Part shown: piece after piece, positions 33,921-42,941 of the stretch
Layout of the letters: the number at the start of each line of letters is the position of its first letter
How positions within the stretch are numbered: the first letter of the stretch is position 1
Assembly (NCBI GenBank): GCA_910575165.1
Contig: CAJTDS010000002.1
Span: 248,001 to 312,000, forward strand
DNA: 64,000 bases
Direction: 5' to 3'
DNA from: Eggerthellaceae bacterium
Lineage (GTDB): Bacteria > Actinomycetota > Coriobacteriia > Coriobacteriales > Eggerthellaceae
Notes under the pieces: generated by a model
Told to the model about the DNA's origin: nothing
Databases searched by the model: none
What the model saw: only the letters and a program-made list of their open reading frames with translations
Program-made: the position numbers and the translations under genes

Positions 33921-35549
33921 CTAGAGGCTGGCCACCAACTTGCCGGCGTAGTAGCCGCCGGTGATGGCGCGGCCGATGGACAGGCCCTCGATGTCCATGG
34001 GGTAGTCCACGCCGCCGAAGAACTGGCCGGAGGCGTTGCCCACCGCGTACAGGCCCTTGATGGGCTGGAACTCGGCGTTGAGGCACTGGTGGTTCTTGTC
34101 CACCACCAGGCCGCCCAGGATGGCGGGCAGCATGTTGGCGCCGCGGGGGATGGCGTAGTAGGGGCCGCCCTCGATGGGCACCAGGTACTTCGCGGCCTTG
34201 CCGAAGTCGTCGTCGGCTCCCTTGGCGCACAGCTCGTTGTAGCGCTCCACCGTGGCCTTCAGCGTGGCGGCGTCAACGCTCACGCCGGCCCACTTCGACT
34301 CCTGGCCGTAGGCGTTGATGGCGTCGGCCAGCTCCTCCAGGGTATCGGCCTGAATCCAGCGTTCGGGGTTTACCGGGGTGGGGCCGTTGAACATGGAGAT
34401 GTCGTAGGGGGATTCGGCCTTCCAGTCCTCGTAGAAGTCCTGCCAGTTGGCAGGCGCCAGCATGAAGAACTTGGCCAGGCTGGGATCGGAGAAGCCGCCC
34501 TCGGCCAGGTTCTTGCGCACGAAGTTGTTCAGGTAGCCCTGGCGGCAGCAGGTCTCGTCCATGAAGCGCTCGCCCTGCTGGGTGATGAACAAGAAGGGCA
34601 TCTCCAGGCGGGTGGGGGCCGGCTCGCCATGGATCATCTTGGTGTGGGTGTGCGGGGTCATGATGGCGCCTGCGTTCATGCCGGCCACCATGCCGGTGCC
34701 GTCGCGGAAGTCGGTGGCCAGGCGGAAGCCCTTGCAGTCGGGGGCGTAGTAGTCCAGCATCTCGGCGTTGCTGGAGTAGTCGCCCGTGGCCAGGATGACG
34801 CCCTTCGAGGCGGTGAACAGGTGGTACTCGTCTCCGCTCTTGCAGATGACGCCGGTGACGGAGCCGTCCTCGGCCGTCTGCAGCTGCACGCAGGGCATCA
34901 GGTAGAAGAACTCGGCGCCGTCGGCTTCCAGCTGCTCGGCGATGGCCACCACCGAGGCGTTGTGCCCTTCGGTGTGGAAGTAGGTGTTGGCGTGCAGGTA
35001 GATGTCGTAGCCGTTGTAGGGCAGCACCGCATCGTGGTACTTGGCCTCCACGCCGCCCTTGGCCGCGGTCTCGGCCCACCAGGCGATGGCCTCCTGGGAG
35101 TTGCGCGCCCAGATCTCCACCAGGTCGCGGTCGGAGCGGTAGTCGCTCTTCCAGTTGATGAAGCTGATGCAGGCCTGGATGGCTGCCTCGCTGGTCTTGT
35201 CCAGGTCGATGCAGGCGGCCATGTTGCCGGTGGACTGGGCGGCAGCGGCGTTTTGCACGCAGGCCACGCGGGCCCCGGCGGCAAGGGCGCTGTGCACCGC
35301 CGACACGCCCGACTCGCCCGCGCCTACTACTACCACCTCGTAATCGTGGGTCTCGGCGAATTCGGTGATGGGCTCGGGGGCTACCAGAAACGACGGGCCG
35401 CTCACGGCGGTAGCGGCGCTGGCCTGCGTCTCCTCGCTGCGCACGGCAGGCTGGCCGCATCCGGCCAGGGCGCTGGTGGCGGCCACGGATGCGGCAGCGA
35501 TGCCGCCCAGCTTGAACAGGTCGCGGCGGCTGAAGTTTGCGTTGCTCAT
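33921..35549 (-). CDS. Tat-exported FAD-binding reductase (fumarate reductase/flavocytochrome c-like)
   Basis: A 542-residue exported flavoprotein. The Tat motif is SRRDLFKLGG (R8-R9) with a hydrophobic stretch and a Cys at the end of LAGCGQ, possibly lipidated. The FAD site is EVVVVGAGESGVSAVHSALAAGA, and the C-terminal GLYAVGNASGQFFGGVDYP matches the family. No FMN-binding domain is present, so electrons must come from a separate carrier. Family members reduce fumarate, urocanate, methacrylate and many xenobiotic or dietary C=C bonds; the acceptor is unknown. Likely regulated by the adjacent membrane LuxR protein. It reads away from the second flavoprotein gene across a 628-bp gap. Confidence 0.93.
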   Translation of the reverse strand: MSNANFSRRDLFKLGGIAAASVAATSALAGCGQPAVRSEETQASAATAVSGPSFLVAPEPITEFAETHDYEVVVVGAGESGVSAVHSALAAGARVACVQNAAAAQSTGNMAACIDLDKTSEAAIQACISFINWKSDYRSDRDLVEIWARNSQEAIAWWAETAAKGGVEAKYHDAVLPYNGYDIYLHANTYFHTEGHNASVVAIAEQLEADGAEFFYLMPCVQLQTAEDGSVTGVICKSGDEYHLFTASKGVILATGDYSSNAEMLDYYAPDCKGFRLATDFRDGTGMVAGMNAGAIMTPHTHTKMIHGEPAPTRLEMPFLFITQQGERFMDETCCRQGYLNNFVRKNLAEGGFSDPSLAKFFMLAPANWQDFYEDWKAESPYDISMFNGPTPVNPERWIQADTLEELADAINAYGQESKWAGVSVDAATLKATVERYNELCAKGADDDFGKAAKYLVPIEGGPYYAIPRGANMLPAILGGLVVDKNHQCLNAEFQPIKGLYAVGNASGQFFGGVDYPMDIEGLSIGRAITGGYYAGKLVASL

Positions 35550-35595
35550 AGGTGTCTCCCTCTCTTTTCCGGGGCGCCTGCGGGCGCTTCCCGTC

Positions 35596-35690
35596 TCCCG
35601 GATGCCCGTATCGGCATCCCCTTCCCAACTCCCGGACGCCCGTCGGTGCCTTCCAGGTTCCCGGCACCTGCTTCGGCGTCCTTCCCGAGC
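35596..35690. repeat. Three degenerate ~30-34-nt units
   Basis: Units starting CTCCCGGATGCCCGT, CTCCCGGACGCCCGT and TTCCCGGCACCTGC each continue with a CGG and a CTTCC, spaced about 30-34 bp. They lie just upstream of the leftward FAD-reductase start and may be transcribed leader or protein-binding sequence. Confidence 0.45.
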
Positions 35691-35771
35691 GCCCTCTTCC
35701 AGCGCGGCGCTTCAGTGGCGACCACTATGGACCGCTGCCGCAGCGGGTGCATCGGACGATGGGAAAGATTG

Positions 35772-35804
35772 GGATTATTCTTGTAATCCTTCCTGTAATC
35801 CTTC
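35772..35804. promoter_or_regulatory. Candidate operator: GGATTA/TAATCC cluster
   Basis: GGATTA-N6-TAATCC (35772-35789) is a perfect inverted repeat, and the 12-mers TTGTAATCCTTC (35781-35792) and CTGTAATCCTTC (35793-35804) form a direct repeat. A dimeric regulator could bind here to control both divergent reductases. The nearby membrane LuxR protein is the natural candidate, by inference. Confidence 0.45.
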
Positions 35805-36177
35805 GCGATGAGCTGGTGAAACGTTCTTCGGCGCCGCTTGGCTCCAAAGATTGGGACGTGGTGAGGGATCGGCTTGGCCGCCGTTCGCCTGATGCGTCGG
35901 CGCTTGAGCAACGAACCGGTGTTGGCGCTGGAACGGGCCGAAGGAAAGGTTCCCGTATGCTTGCGCGCTGGCAACGGTTGGGTGGAAGCGGCTTACGGAT
36001 GAGCGGCCTTGGCGCTCAGCGTTCTAGCATGGAGTCATCGAAAGGCAGAAGAGGGCGCGACACCTTCGACCGACCGCTTGTCGGTACGGCCGGCTGGTGT
36101 CCCGCGCGGGCGCGCGTACCGGTCCTGTCCCATGCGAAGCCTGTCTGCACGGTACCGGTGACCTAAGGAGGGTCGTC

Positions 36178-38025
36178 ATGAAGGGCTTATCTCGTAGGCA
36201 GTTCCTGGCTGGCGGAGCGATGGCGGCGTTGGGCGGAACCATGGCGTTGGCCGGGTGCGCTCCGCAAGCCCACGGGGAGTCGCAGTCAAGCGGTCAGCAG
36301 AGCTCGGCGGGGACGGAAGGTGCTGCCGGTACGGCAACGGCCATAGGCACGGGCATGGGCAAGCACGGCAACTTCGACGTGGAAGTGTCCGTGACCGACG
36401 GCGCCATCGACCGCATCACGGTGCTGGATTCGCTGGAGACGCCGGGCTTGGGCGACGTGGCTATGGAGAAGATGACCAAGGCCATCATCGACGGGCAGAC
36501 GCTCAACGTCGACACGGTCAGCGGCGCCACGCTGTCGTCCATGGCGTTCATGAACGCCGTTTCGAGCGCGCTCGACACCCTGGGCGAAGACTCCGACGAA
36601 TGGAAGGATCGCGCCTACCAGGTGTGGGAGTCCGACGTGGTGATCCCCACCACCGCCGACGTGGTGGTGGTAGGCGCTGGCGGCGCCGGGTTCGCGGCGG
36701 CAATCACGGCGGCCAACGAGGGCAAGAGCGTGGTGCTCATGGACAAGATGGGCGTCTTCGGCGGCGACACGGCGCTCTCCGGCGGCGAGATGGCAGTGCC
36801 CGGCAACTGGATCCAGGTGACCCAGGGCGTCGAGGATACCCCGGACAAGCTGGTGGAGGACATGCTGGTGGGCGGCGACAACAAGGGCGATCCGGAGCTG
36901 GTGGCCATCATCGCCAACGGCGCGCTTGATTCCGCGAACTGGCTGACCTACGAGGGCGGCATCTCCTGGAAGCACGACCTCATGCAGTTCGGCGGCCATA
37001 AGACCAAGCGCTCCATCATCCCCATTACTCACTCCGGCTCCGAAATGACCACGAAGCTCACGAACCGTGCGGAAGGCATCGACAACCTGGTCCTGGTGGG
37101 CGATACCAAGGCAACGGAGCTTCTGACCAACTCCGACGGTGCCGTGACGGGCGTGAAGTACCAGAGCACCGTGACCGGCGAAGAAGGACAGATCGACTGC
37201 AAGGCCGTGGTGCTGACCACCGGCGGCTTCGGCTCCAACGTGGAGATGCGCGTGCAGTACAACCCCGAGATGGACGAGGGCATCCTGTCCACCGACTCCG
37301 TGGCCGCCCAAGGCGACGGCCTGGTCATGGCCCAGAACATCGGCGCAGACCTCATCGACATGGAGTACATCCAGACCTACCCGGTGTGCGACCCCGAAAC
37401 CGGCGCGCTGCTGTACGTGGGCGACGTGCGCCTGGAAAACTACGGCATCCTGGTGAACGAGGAGGGCGACCGCTTCGTTGAGGAGCTGGGACGCCGCGAC
37501 GTCATCTCTAACGCCATCAAGAGCCAAACCGACGGCGTGGCCTACCTGCTGTTCGATCAGAAGGCCGCCGACAACACCGGCCTGCTGGAGACCCACGCCG
37601 ACGAGTACGAGAACAGCGAGGCCCGCGGCGTGATCGTGAAGGGCGACACCATCGAGGAAGTGGCGAAGGCCCAGGGCGTCGATCCCGCCGAGCTGCAGGC
37701 CACCGTGGAGCAGTGGAACGGCTACTGCGCCGAGGGAAGCGACCCCGATTTCAGCTACAGTGGTACCGAGATGAACACCATCGAGGAAGGCCCCTTCTAC
37801 CTGATGGCCTGCAAGCCTGCCGTGCACTACACCATGGGCGGCCTGCACATCACCCCCGAAGCCGAGGTGCTTACCGTGGACGAGGAGGTCATCCCGGGCC
37901 TGTACGCCGCCGGCGAGGTGGCGGGCCACAAGATGGGCACGAACCGCCTGGGCTCCTGCTCGATGACCGACATCTACACCTTCGGTCGCATCGCCGGCAA
38001 GAACGCCAGCGACTACGCAGCGTAA
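36178..38025 (+). CDS. Tat-exported FMN/FAD flavoprotein reductase (urocanate/fumarate reductase-like)
   Basis: A 615-residue exported reductase. It starts with a Tat motif (LSRRQFLAGG, R6-R7) and a Cys at 27 (LAGCAPQ). An FMN-binding domain (about 55-135) carries DTVSGATLSS, where T118 would bear the covalently attached FMN placed by an ApbE-type transferase. A flavocytochrome c-type FAD domain follows from about 160 (DVVVVGAGGAGFAAAITAANEG) to the C-terminus (GLYAAGEVAGHKMGTNRLG). This FMN-plus-FAD arrangement can receive electrons without a haem domain. Acceptors of the family include urocanate, acrylate and fumarate; the one here is unknown. AAGGAGGG precedes the ATG at 36178. Confidence 0.95.
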   Translation: MKGLSRRQFLAGGAMAALGGTMALAGCAPQAHGESQSSGQQSSAGTEGAAGTATAIGTGMGKHGNFDVEVSVTDGAIDRITVLDSLETPGLGDVAMEKMTKAIIDGQTLNVDTVSGATLSSMAFMNAVSSALDTLGEDSDEWKDRAYQVWESDVVIPTTADVVVVGAGGAGFAAAITAANEGKSVVLMDKMGVFGGDTALSGGEMAVPGNWIQVTQGVEDTPDKLVEDMLVGGDNKGDPELVAIIANGALDSANWLTYEGGISWKHDLMQFGGHKTKRSIIPITHSGSEMTTKLTNRAEGIDNLVLVGDTKATELLTNSDGAVTGVKYQSTVTGEEGQIDCKAVVLTTGGFGSNVEMRVQYNPEMDEGILSTDSVAAQGDGLVMAQNIGADLIDMEYIQTYPVCDPETGALLYVGDVRLENYGILVNEEGDRFVEELGRRDVISNAIKSQTDGVAYLLFDQKAADNTGLLETHADEYENSEARGVIVKGDTIEEVAKAQGVDPAELQATVEQWNGYCAEGSDPDFSYSGTEMNTIEEGPFYLMACKPAVHYTMGGLHITPEAEVLTVDEEVIPGLYAAGEVAGHKMGTNRLGSCSMTDIYTFGRIAGKNASDYAA

Positions 38026-38092
38026 GGGCAACCTGGGGATTGTGGTCGGCTTGCCGGATAGGCTGGCCGCACGCTGCAGTTCCTATGAAGCG

Positions 38093-38125
38093 AGGGCCCG
38101 AGCCTTGCGACGAGGCTCGGGCCCT
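38093..38125 (+). terminator. Terminator of the FMN/FAD reductase gene
   Basis: AGGGCCCGAGCC (38093-38104) and GGCTCGGGCCCT (38114-38125) make a perfect 12-bp stem with a 9-nt loop, followed by TTCGCGTTTCGG. It is the strongest hairpin after this gene. The remaining gap to 38241 holds the ZIP-transporter ribosome-binding site and no clear promoter. Confidence 0.75.
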
Positions 38126-38241
38126 TTCGCGTTTCGGAGCGATTCGATGACGGTTGGGGGGTGCTGGTTCGGGGTGCCGCATAATCTGGCATAGTGAAGC
38201 TGCTATGCAGCATGCGGCAAATCGCTTGAAGGAGGTTTCTC

Positions 38242-39036
38242 GTGGAAGGTTCTGTGCTCGTCGGCGTGGCGGTGGCGCTGCTGGTGCCCTTTGCGGGCAA
38301 CACCTTGGGTGCGGCGCTGGTGTTTTTGCTGCGCCGGGGAATGTCCGAGCGCCTGTCGAAGGCGCTTGCGGGGTTCGCGGCGGGCGTTATGATGGCGGCG
38401 AGCGTATGGAGCCTCATCATTCCCGCGCTCGAGGCCTCCGAGGGCCTGCCCGTGCCCGGCTGGCTGCCTGCGGCTGCGGGCTTTCTGGCCGGCATGTTGC
38501 TGCTTCTGGCCGTCGATCACTTCACGCCGCATCTGCACGCGGGTGCAACCGAACCCGAAGGCCCGACCTCGGCGCTGAAGAAGTCCACCATGATGCTGTT
38601 CGCCCTGGCCATCCACAACCTGCCCGAGGGCATGGCCGTGGGCGTGGTGCTGGCGGGCTTTCTGGCGGGCGACCCCATGATATCGCTGGCGTCGGTGGTG
38701 GCGCTGTCCATCGGCATCGCCATCCAGAACGTGCCGGAGGGCGCTATCGTATCGCTGCCGCTGGTGGGCAACGGCCTGTCGCGGCCGCGCGCCTTCGCGG
38801 CGGGCACGCTGTGCGGTGCGGTGGAGCCGGCAGGCGCGCTGCTCATGGTGGCGATCACGGGCTTGGCAACCCCCATCCTGCCCTACGTGCTGGCCTTCGC
38901 GGCCGGCGCCATGATGTACGTGGTGGTAGAGGAGCTCATTCCCCAAACCCAGCAGGGGCGCCATACCAATATCGGCACCATAGGCGTTGCCGCAGGCTTC
39001 GTGCTCATGATGGTGCTCGACGTAGCCCTGGGCTAG
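38242..39036 (+). CDS. ZIP-family metal transporter
   Basis: A 264-residue membrane protein with about eight helices. Characteristic metal-site motifs HNLPEG (helix IV) and NVPEG (helix V) are present, and the loop after helix III carries His residues (HFTPHLHAG). ZIP proteins bring zinc and other divalent metals into the cytoplasm. Start GTG at 38242 behind GAAGGAGG. It is a single gene. Confidence 0.93.
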   Translation: MEGSVLVGVAVALLVPFAGNTLGAALVFLLRRGMSERLSKALAGFAAGVMMAASVWSLIIPALEASEGLPVPGWLPAAAGFLAGMLLLLAVDHFTPHLHAGATEPEGPTSALKKSTMMLFALAIHNLPEGMAVGVVLAGFLAGDPMISLASVVALSIGIAIQNVPEGAIVSLPLVGNGLSRPRAFAAGTLCGAVEPAGALLMVAITGLATPILPYVLAFAAGAMMYVVVEELIPQTQQGRHTNIGTIGVAAGFVLMMVLDVALG

Positions 39037-39174
39037 CGCAGGGGCAGGGCGGATGCGGGCGGCCGGTAGCTGCGACTGCAATCGAGTGCAGCTTGCGCCC
39101 GCTTGCCCGTTGGGTGCCGAGCCGTTGGCGAATCGTTGGGTGGGGAATTATTCTCGAAGGACTATCATAAGGGC

Positions 39175-40965
39175 ATGAGCCAAACAGACGACATCCTCAA
39201 AGAATCCCACGCCCAGGTGTCCGCCTGGCGCGTGTGGTCGCGTTTCATTAGCTACTACGGCCCCTACAAGGGGCTTTTCTTCGGCGACTTGCTGGCGGCT
39301 ACGGTGCTGGCTCTCATCGACTTGGCGTTTCCGCAGTTCTTGAACTTCTTCACCAAGGAGTTCTTCCTGGAAAGCCCCTCTGTCATCCTGTCCAGCTTGG
39401 GGCTTATCGCCCTTATGTTCGTGGCGCTGTACCTGCTGCGCACGGGCTGCCAGTTCTTCATCACCTACCAAGGGCATGTCATGGGAGCCTACATGGAGGC
39501 CGACATGCGCCGCGACCTGTTCCGCCAGTACCAGCGGCTCTCGTTCAGCTACTACGACCGCCACAACACCGGCGCCATGATGTCGAAGGTGACCTCCGAC
39601 TTGTTCGACATCTCCGAGCTTGCCCATCACGGCCCGGAGAACCTGTTCATCTGCACGCTTAAGATCGTGGGCTCGTTCGTGCTGTTGTTCGCCATCAACG
39701 TGCCGCTTACCGCCATCATGCTGCTGGCCACGGTGGTCATGGCGGCGGCGTCGTTCTATCTGAACTACCGCCGGCGCACGGTGTTCCGCGAGAACCGCGA
39801 GCGCATGGCTGGCATCAATGCCACGGTGCAGGACTCCCTGGGCGGCATCCGCGTGGTGAAATCGTTCGGCGGCGAAGCGGCCGAGGAGGAGAAGTTCCGC
39901 GTTGCCAACGAGGCGTTCTTGGACACCAAGAAGCGTTCCTACCGGTTCATGGGGGCCTTCCACGGCATGAGCTCGCTGTTCATGGGCATGCTGTACACGG
40001 TCACCATCGTGGGCGGCGGCTACTTCGTGGCCCGGGGAACGCTGCAGGTGAACGACCTGGCCATCTACGCCCTCTACATCGGCATCTTCTTCGCGCCGTT
40101 GGAGCAGCTCATCAACTTCACCGAGACGCTGCAGAAGGGCTACGCGGGATTTCGCCGGTTCATGGAGGTGCTGGAGGAGCATCCCGACGTGTCCAACGGG
40201 CCCGGGGCCGCCCCCTTGGCGGCGGCCGATCCGGGCGAGCGCGGGCACGTGGAATACCGCGACGTGGTGTTCTCCTACGGCGAGGAGCCGGTGCTGCGCG
40301 GGCTTTCGCTGGACGTTCCGGCGGGCACCACCGTGGCCTTGGTGGGCCCCTCCGGCGGCGGCAAGACCACCACGTGCTCGCTTCTGCCGCGCTTCTACGA
40401 CGTGGACGGGGGAGCGGTGCTCATCGACGGCGTGGACGTGCGCGACGTGACCGTGGAATCGTTGCGGGAGGCCATCGGCATCGTGCAGCAGGACGTGTAC
40501 CTGTTCGGTGGCACGGTGCGCGACAACATCGCCTACGGGCGGGCAGGCGCCACCCAGGCCCAGATCGAGGAGGCAGCCCGCAAGGCCAACGCCTACGACT
40601 TCATCATGGCGCTGCCGAACGGCTTCGACACGCTGGTGGGCGAGCGCGGCGCGCGGCTTTCCGGCGGTCAGAAGCAGCGCATCGCCATCGCCCGCGTGTT
40701 CCTGCGAAACCCCAGCATCCTCATTCTGGACGAGGCCACGAGCGCCCTCGACAACGAGAGCGAGCAGGCTATCCAGCGGTCCCTGGCCGACCTGTCCCGC
40801 GGGCGCACCACGCTCATCATCGCTCATCGCCTGTCCACCATCCGCGGGGCCCAGCTCATAGCCGTGGTCGAGGACGGGCGCGTGGTGGAGCAGGGCACCC
40901 ACGACCAGCTGCTGGCCCGAAACGGCACCTACGCCCGCTACTACCGCATGCAGTTCGGGGAATAG
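39175..40965 (+). CDS. ABC transporter, fused permease/ATPase (exporter type)
   Basis: A 596-residue half-transporter with six membrane helices (about 20-315) and an ATPase domain (about 345-596). Visible motifs are Walker A GPSGGGKTT, the Q-loop GIVQQDVYLFGG, signature LSGGQKQR, Walker B ILILDEATSALD, and the H-loop IIAHRLST. It probably works as a homodimer; a partner half is not adjacent. The substrate is unknown; lipids or drugs are usual for this class. The ATG at 39175 has only a weak AAGGG. The sfsA gene follows 10 bp downstream. Confidence 0.95.
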   Translation: MSQTDDILKESHAQVSAWRVWSRFISYYGPYKGLFFGDLLAATVLALIDLAFPQFLNFFTKEFFLESPSVILSSLGLIALMFVALYLLRTGCQFFITYQGHVMGAYMEADMRRDLFRQYQRLSFSYYDRHNTGAMMSKVTSDLFDISELAHHGPENLFICTLKIVGSFVLLFAINVPLTAIMLLATVVMAAASFYLNYRRRTVFRENRERMAGINATVQDSLGGIRVVKSFGGEAAEEEKFRVANEAFLDTKKRSYRFMGAFHGMSSLFMGMLYTVTIVGGGYFVARGTLQVNDLAIYALYIGIFFAPLEQLINFTETLQKGYAGFRRFMEVLEEHPDVSNGPGAAPLAAADPGERGHVEYRDVVFSYGEEPVLRGLSLDVPAGTTVALVGPSGGGKTTTCSLLPRFYDVDGGAVLIDGVDVRDVTVESLREAIGIVQQDVYLFGGTVRDNIAYGRAGATQAQIEEAARKANAYDFIMALPNGFDTLVGERGARLSGGQKQRIAIARVFLRNPSILILDEATSALDNESEQAIQRSLADLSRGRTTLIIAHRLSTIRGAQLIAVVEDGRVVEQGTHDQLLARNGTYARYYRMQFGE

Positions 40966-40975
40966 GCGGCGTGCG

Positions 40976-41743
40976 ATGGGCGGAAAGGGCGACGTTGGCG
41001 ACGGGGCCTTCCTGGCGTTTGCCGAACCTCTGCGCGAGGGTGTGATCTTGGCGCGGCCGAACCGCTTCATTATGGACGTGGACTTCGGCGACGCAGATCC
41101 GGTGCGCTGCCACTGCCCGGCGGTCTCGCGCATCGGCGGCCTCGACCTGGCGGGCCGGCCGTGCCTGGTCTCCGACAGCCGCAACCCGAAGCGCAAGATG
41201 CCGCTGACCGTGGAGGCATTCTCGCTGCAGCGCCCGGGCGAGCGCGACAAGCGCTGGATCGGCATCAACCAGAACGCCTCGAACCGCTACGTCGAGCATT
41301 TCCTGCGCGCGGGCGCCTTCCGATCTATGCTGGGGCCCGTGTCCCAGGTGCGCCGCGAAGTGCCCCTGGGCGGCTCGCGGCTGGACTTCCTGGTGAACGA
41401 CGACGCATATCTTGAGGTCAAGACGCCGCTCGTGCAGATCCAGACCGAGGTGCCCGCCTACGTGCCGCGTCTGCCCGAGGTTCCGTTCAATTCGACGGAG
41501 CGGGCCATGCGCCACCTGCGGGAGCTGGCGGCCTCCCTGGCCGACCATGAGCGGGCCGTCATCCTCTACTGCCTGTACTACGACAACTTCGGCTTTCGCT
41601 ACTACCACGGCACCACCTACGACGAGGTGCTGGCCACGGTGGAAGCGTGCCGGGCTGCCGGCGTGGAGCTGTGGCAGGCCGACTTCGAGGTCTGCCCGCA
41701 GGGCGTGGCACTCAAGCGCTGCTACGAGCTCGAACGGTGGTGA
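40976..41743 (+). CDS. sfsA: SfsA-family protein (putative DNA-binding nuclease-like)
   Basis: A 255-residue SfsA-family protein. The N-terminal OB-like part includes ILARPNRFIMDVDF and HCPAVSRIGGLDL (replacing the usual CHCPNTG context), and the C-terminal nuclease-like domain has SRLDFLVNDDAYLEVKT, which contains the D-x-E-V-K metal-binding core. E. coli SfsA was named from sugar fermentation stimulation; its fold suggests a DNA-associated nuclease. The distance to the ABC-exporter gene suggests co-transcription without clear functional link. Confidence 0.88.
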   Translation: MGGKGDVGDGAFLAFAEPLREGVILARPNRFIMDVDFGDADPVRCHCPAVSRIGGLDLAGRPCLVSDSRNPKRKMPLTVEAFSLQRPGERDKRWIGINQNASNRYVEHFLRAGAFRSMLGPVSQVRREVPLGGSRLDFLVNDDAYLEVKTPLVQIQTEVPAYVPRLPEVPFNSTERAMRHLRELAASLADHERAVILYCLYYDNFGFRYYHGTTYDEVLATVEACRAAGVELWQADFEVCPQGVALKRCYELERW

Positions 41744-41896
41744 GGGGCGGGGCGGCTTCTGCGGCGGTGCAGTCTTCGCGGTTTGCTGGATAAGTGGTGG
41801 CGCGCTCGTGGAGGGACGGGCAACGGCGCCTGGCGGTGCTATGGTGTGGTTGTTGTGCCAGCGCGATTGCGATCGCCCGTCCCGAAACGAAGGCCC

Positions 41897-42331
41897 ATGC
41901 TCAAGGTTCGCTCGAAGTACCTGCTGCTCATTGCCGGCGCCGTGTGGTTGCTGGCCGGGCTTTCGGTAACCCGCCTGGGCGTGCTGGCCATCATGGGCGG
42001 TGTCAACCCGTGGTTCTATGCGGGTATCCCCGTGGTCTTCGTGCTGTTCGGAGCCATGTTCTTCAAGCTGGTGGAGAAGCATTCGGCCCGTATCCACGGC
42101 TACGGGGACGAGCGCATGCACGTGCTGAAGTTCTTCGACGTGAAGGGCTACATCGTTATGGCCGTCATGATGGGCGGCGGTATCGCCCTGCGCAGCTTCG
42201 GCATCGTGCCCAGCTGGTTCGTTGCCTTCTTCTACACGGGGCTGGGCCTGGCGCTGGCCTCGGCCGGCATCGGCTTCTTCTGCCAGTTCTTCCTGCGGCA
42301 CCGCACGGGGCACCCCCGCGCCAGCGTTTAA
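41897..42331 (+). CDS. Small membrane protein of unknown function (four helices)
   Basis: A 144-residue hydrophobic protein with four predicted membrane helices (about 8-28, 34-56, 78-95, 101-130) and a short charged tail. The segment EKHSARIHGYGDERMHVLKFFDVKGYI between helices 2 and 3 is polar with three histidines. I do not recognise the family. Start at 41897 after GAAGG; the upstream open frame has no support. It stands 153 bp after sfsA. Confidence 0.75.
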   Translation: MLKVRSKYLLLIAGAVWLLAGLSVTRLGVLAIMGGVNPWFYAGIPVVFVLFGAMFFKLVEKHSARIHGYGDERMHVLKFFDVKGYIVMAVMMGGGIALRSFGIVPSWFVAFFYTGLGLALASAGIGFFCQFFLRHRTGHPRASV

Positions 42332-42530
42332 CGGCCCGGTTTGTCGGGTCGATGCGCCTGCCCGCTGTCCTCCATGGACGCTGCGTCAAGGAATTGTCAG
42401 TTTTGCGGGGTTTTCTGGACAGCCCCGACGGCGAGTTCCACAATCGAGCCTATCCAAGTCGATAGCAGCGCGCCCTCCTTGCAGGATGCTCGGGGGCTGG
42501 TGCGTTGCCGTGAAAGGATCTGATCGCAGG

Positions 42531-42884
42531 ATGTTCGTTGCGGAGTTGCTGGAAGCGGGAATGCTCGTGTGTTTCGGGCTGTCGTGGCCTATGAACGCCT
42601 GGAAAGCCTACAAGGCGGGGACGGCCCAGGGGTCCAGTTGGCAGTTCCTGGCGCTTATCTGCGCGGGGTACGCGTGCGGCATAGCGGCGAAGCTGACGCT
42701 GGGAACGCTGAACTGGGTTCTTGCCGTCTACCTGCTGAACTGCGTGTTCCTGGCGGCCAACTGGGCGGTGTACTTCCGAAACCGCCGGCTGGACGCCCTG
42801 CGCGAGGTACCCGAAGGCACGCACGCAGCGCAGGACGCGCGCTCCTGCGCGCTTTCGGCCTCTGCCTCCCGTCCTGCAGCTTAG
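42531..42884 (+). CDS. Small PQ-loop/SWEET-like membrane protein
   Basis: A 117-residue membrane protein of three helices. The first segment, GLSWPMNAWKAYKAGTAQGSSWQFL, resembles a PQ-loop repeat (a Pro followed by a basic loop and a Ser/Gly turn), as in SemiSWEET-like or lipid-associated small transporters. The tail after about residue 85 is polar and Ala-rich. The ATG at 42531 is chosen because the hydrophobic domain starts there; a weak CGCAGG precedes it. The preceding 42332-42530 gap shows no recognised element. Confidence 0.7.
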   Translation: MFVAELLEAGMLVCFGLSWPMNAWKAYKAGTAQGSSWQFLALICAGYACGIAAKLTLGTLNWVLAVYLLNCVFLAANWAVYFRNRRLDALREVPEGTHAAQDARSCALSASASRPAA

Positions 42885-42941
42885 CCGTCCGATCTTGCGA
42901 GCCGCCCGTCCCGGCGCCCCAAGCCCTCGCGGGCTTCTGTC

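Larger units (their letters stand above)
35550..36177. other. 628-bp divergent intergenic region between two flavoprotein reductases
   Basis: Must contain promoters of both reductases. It holds three degenerate GC-rich units near 35596-35690 and a direct/inverted TAATCC cluster at 35772-35804, described separately. Open frames here are GC-driven and unsupported. AAGGAGGG marks the ribosome-binding site of the rightward gene. Confidence 0.7.

Noticed and set aside
35546-35974. 142-codon minus-strand frame in the divergent gap
   Set aside because: Low-complexity basic translation, no start signal, overlaps repeats and promoter sequence.
42332-42530. tRNA-like or coding content in the gap between two small membrane proteins
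   Set aside because: No cloverleaf or T-loop consensus fits, and the short frames have no family similarity.
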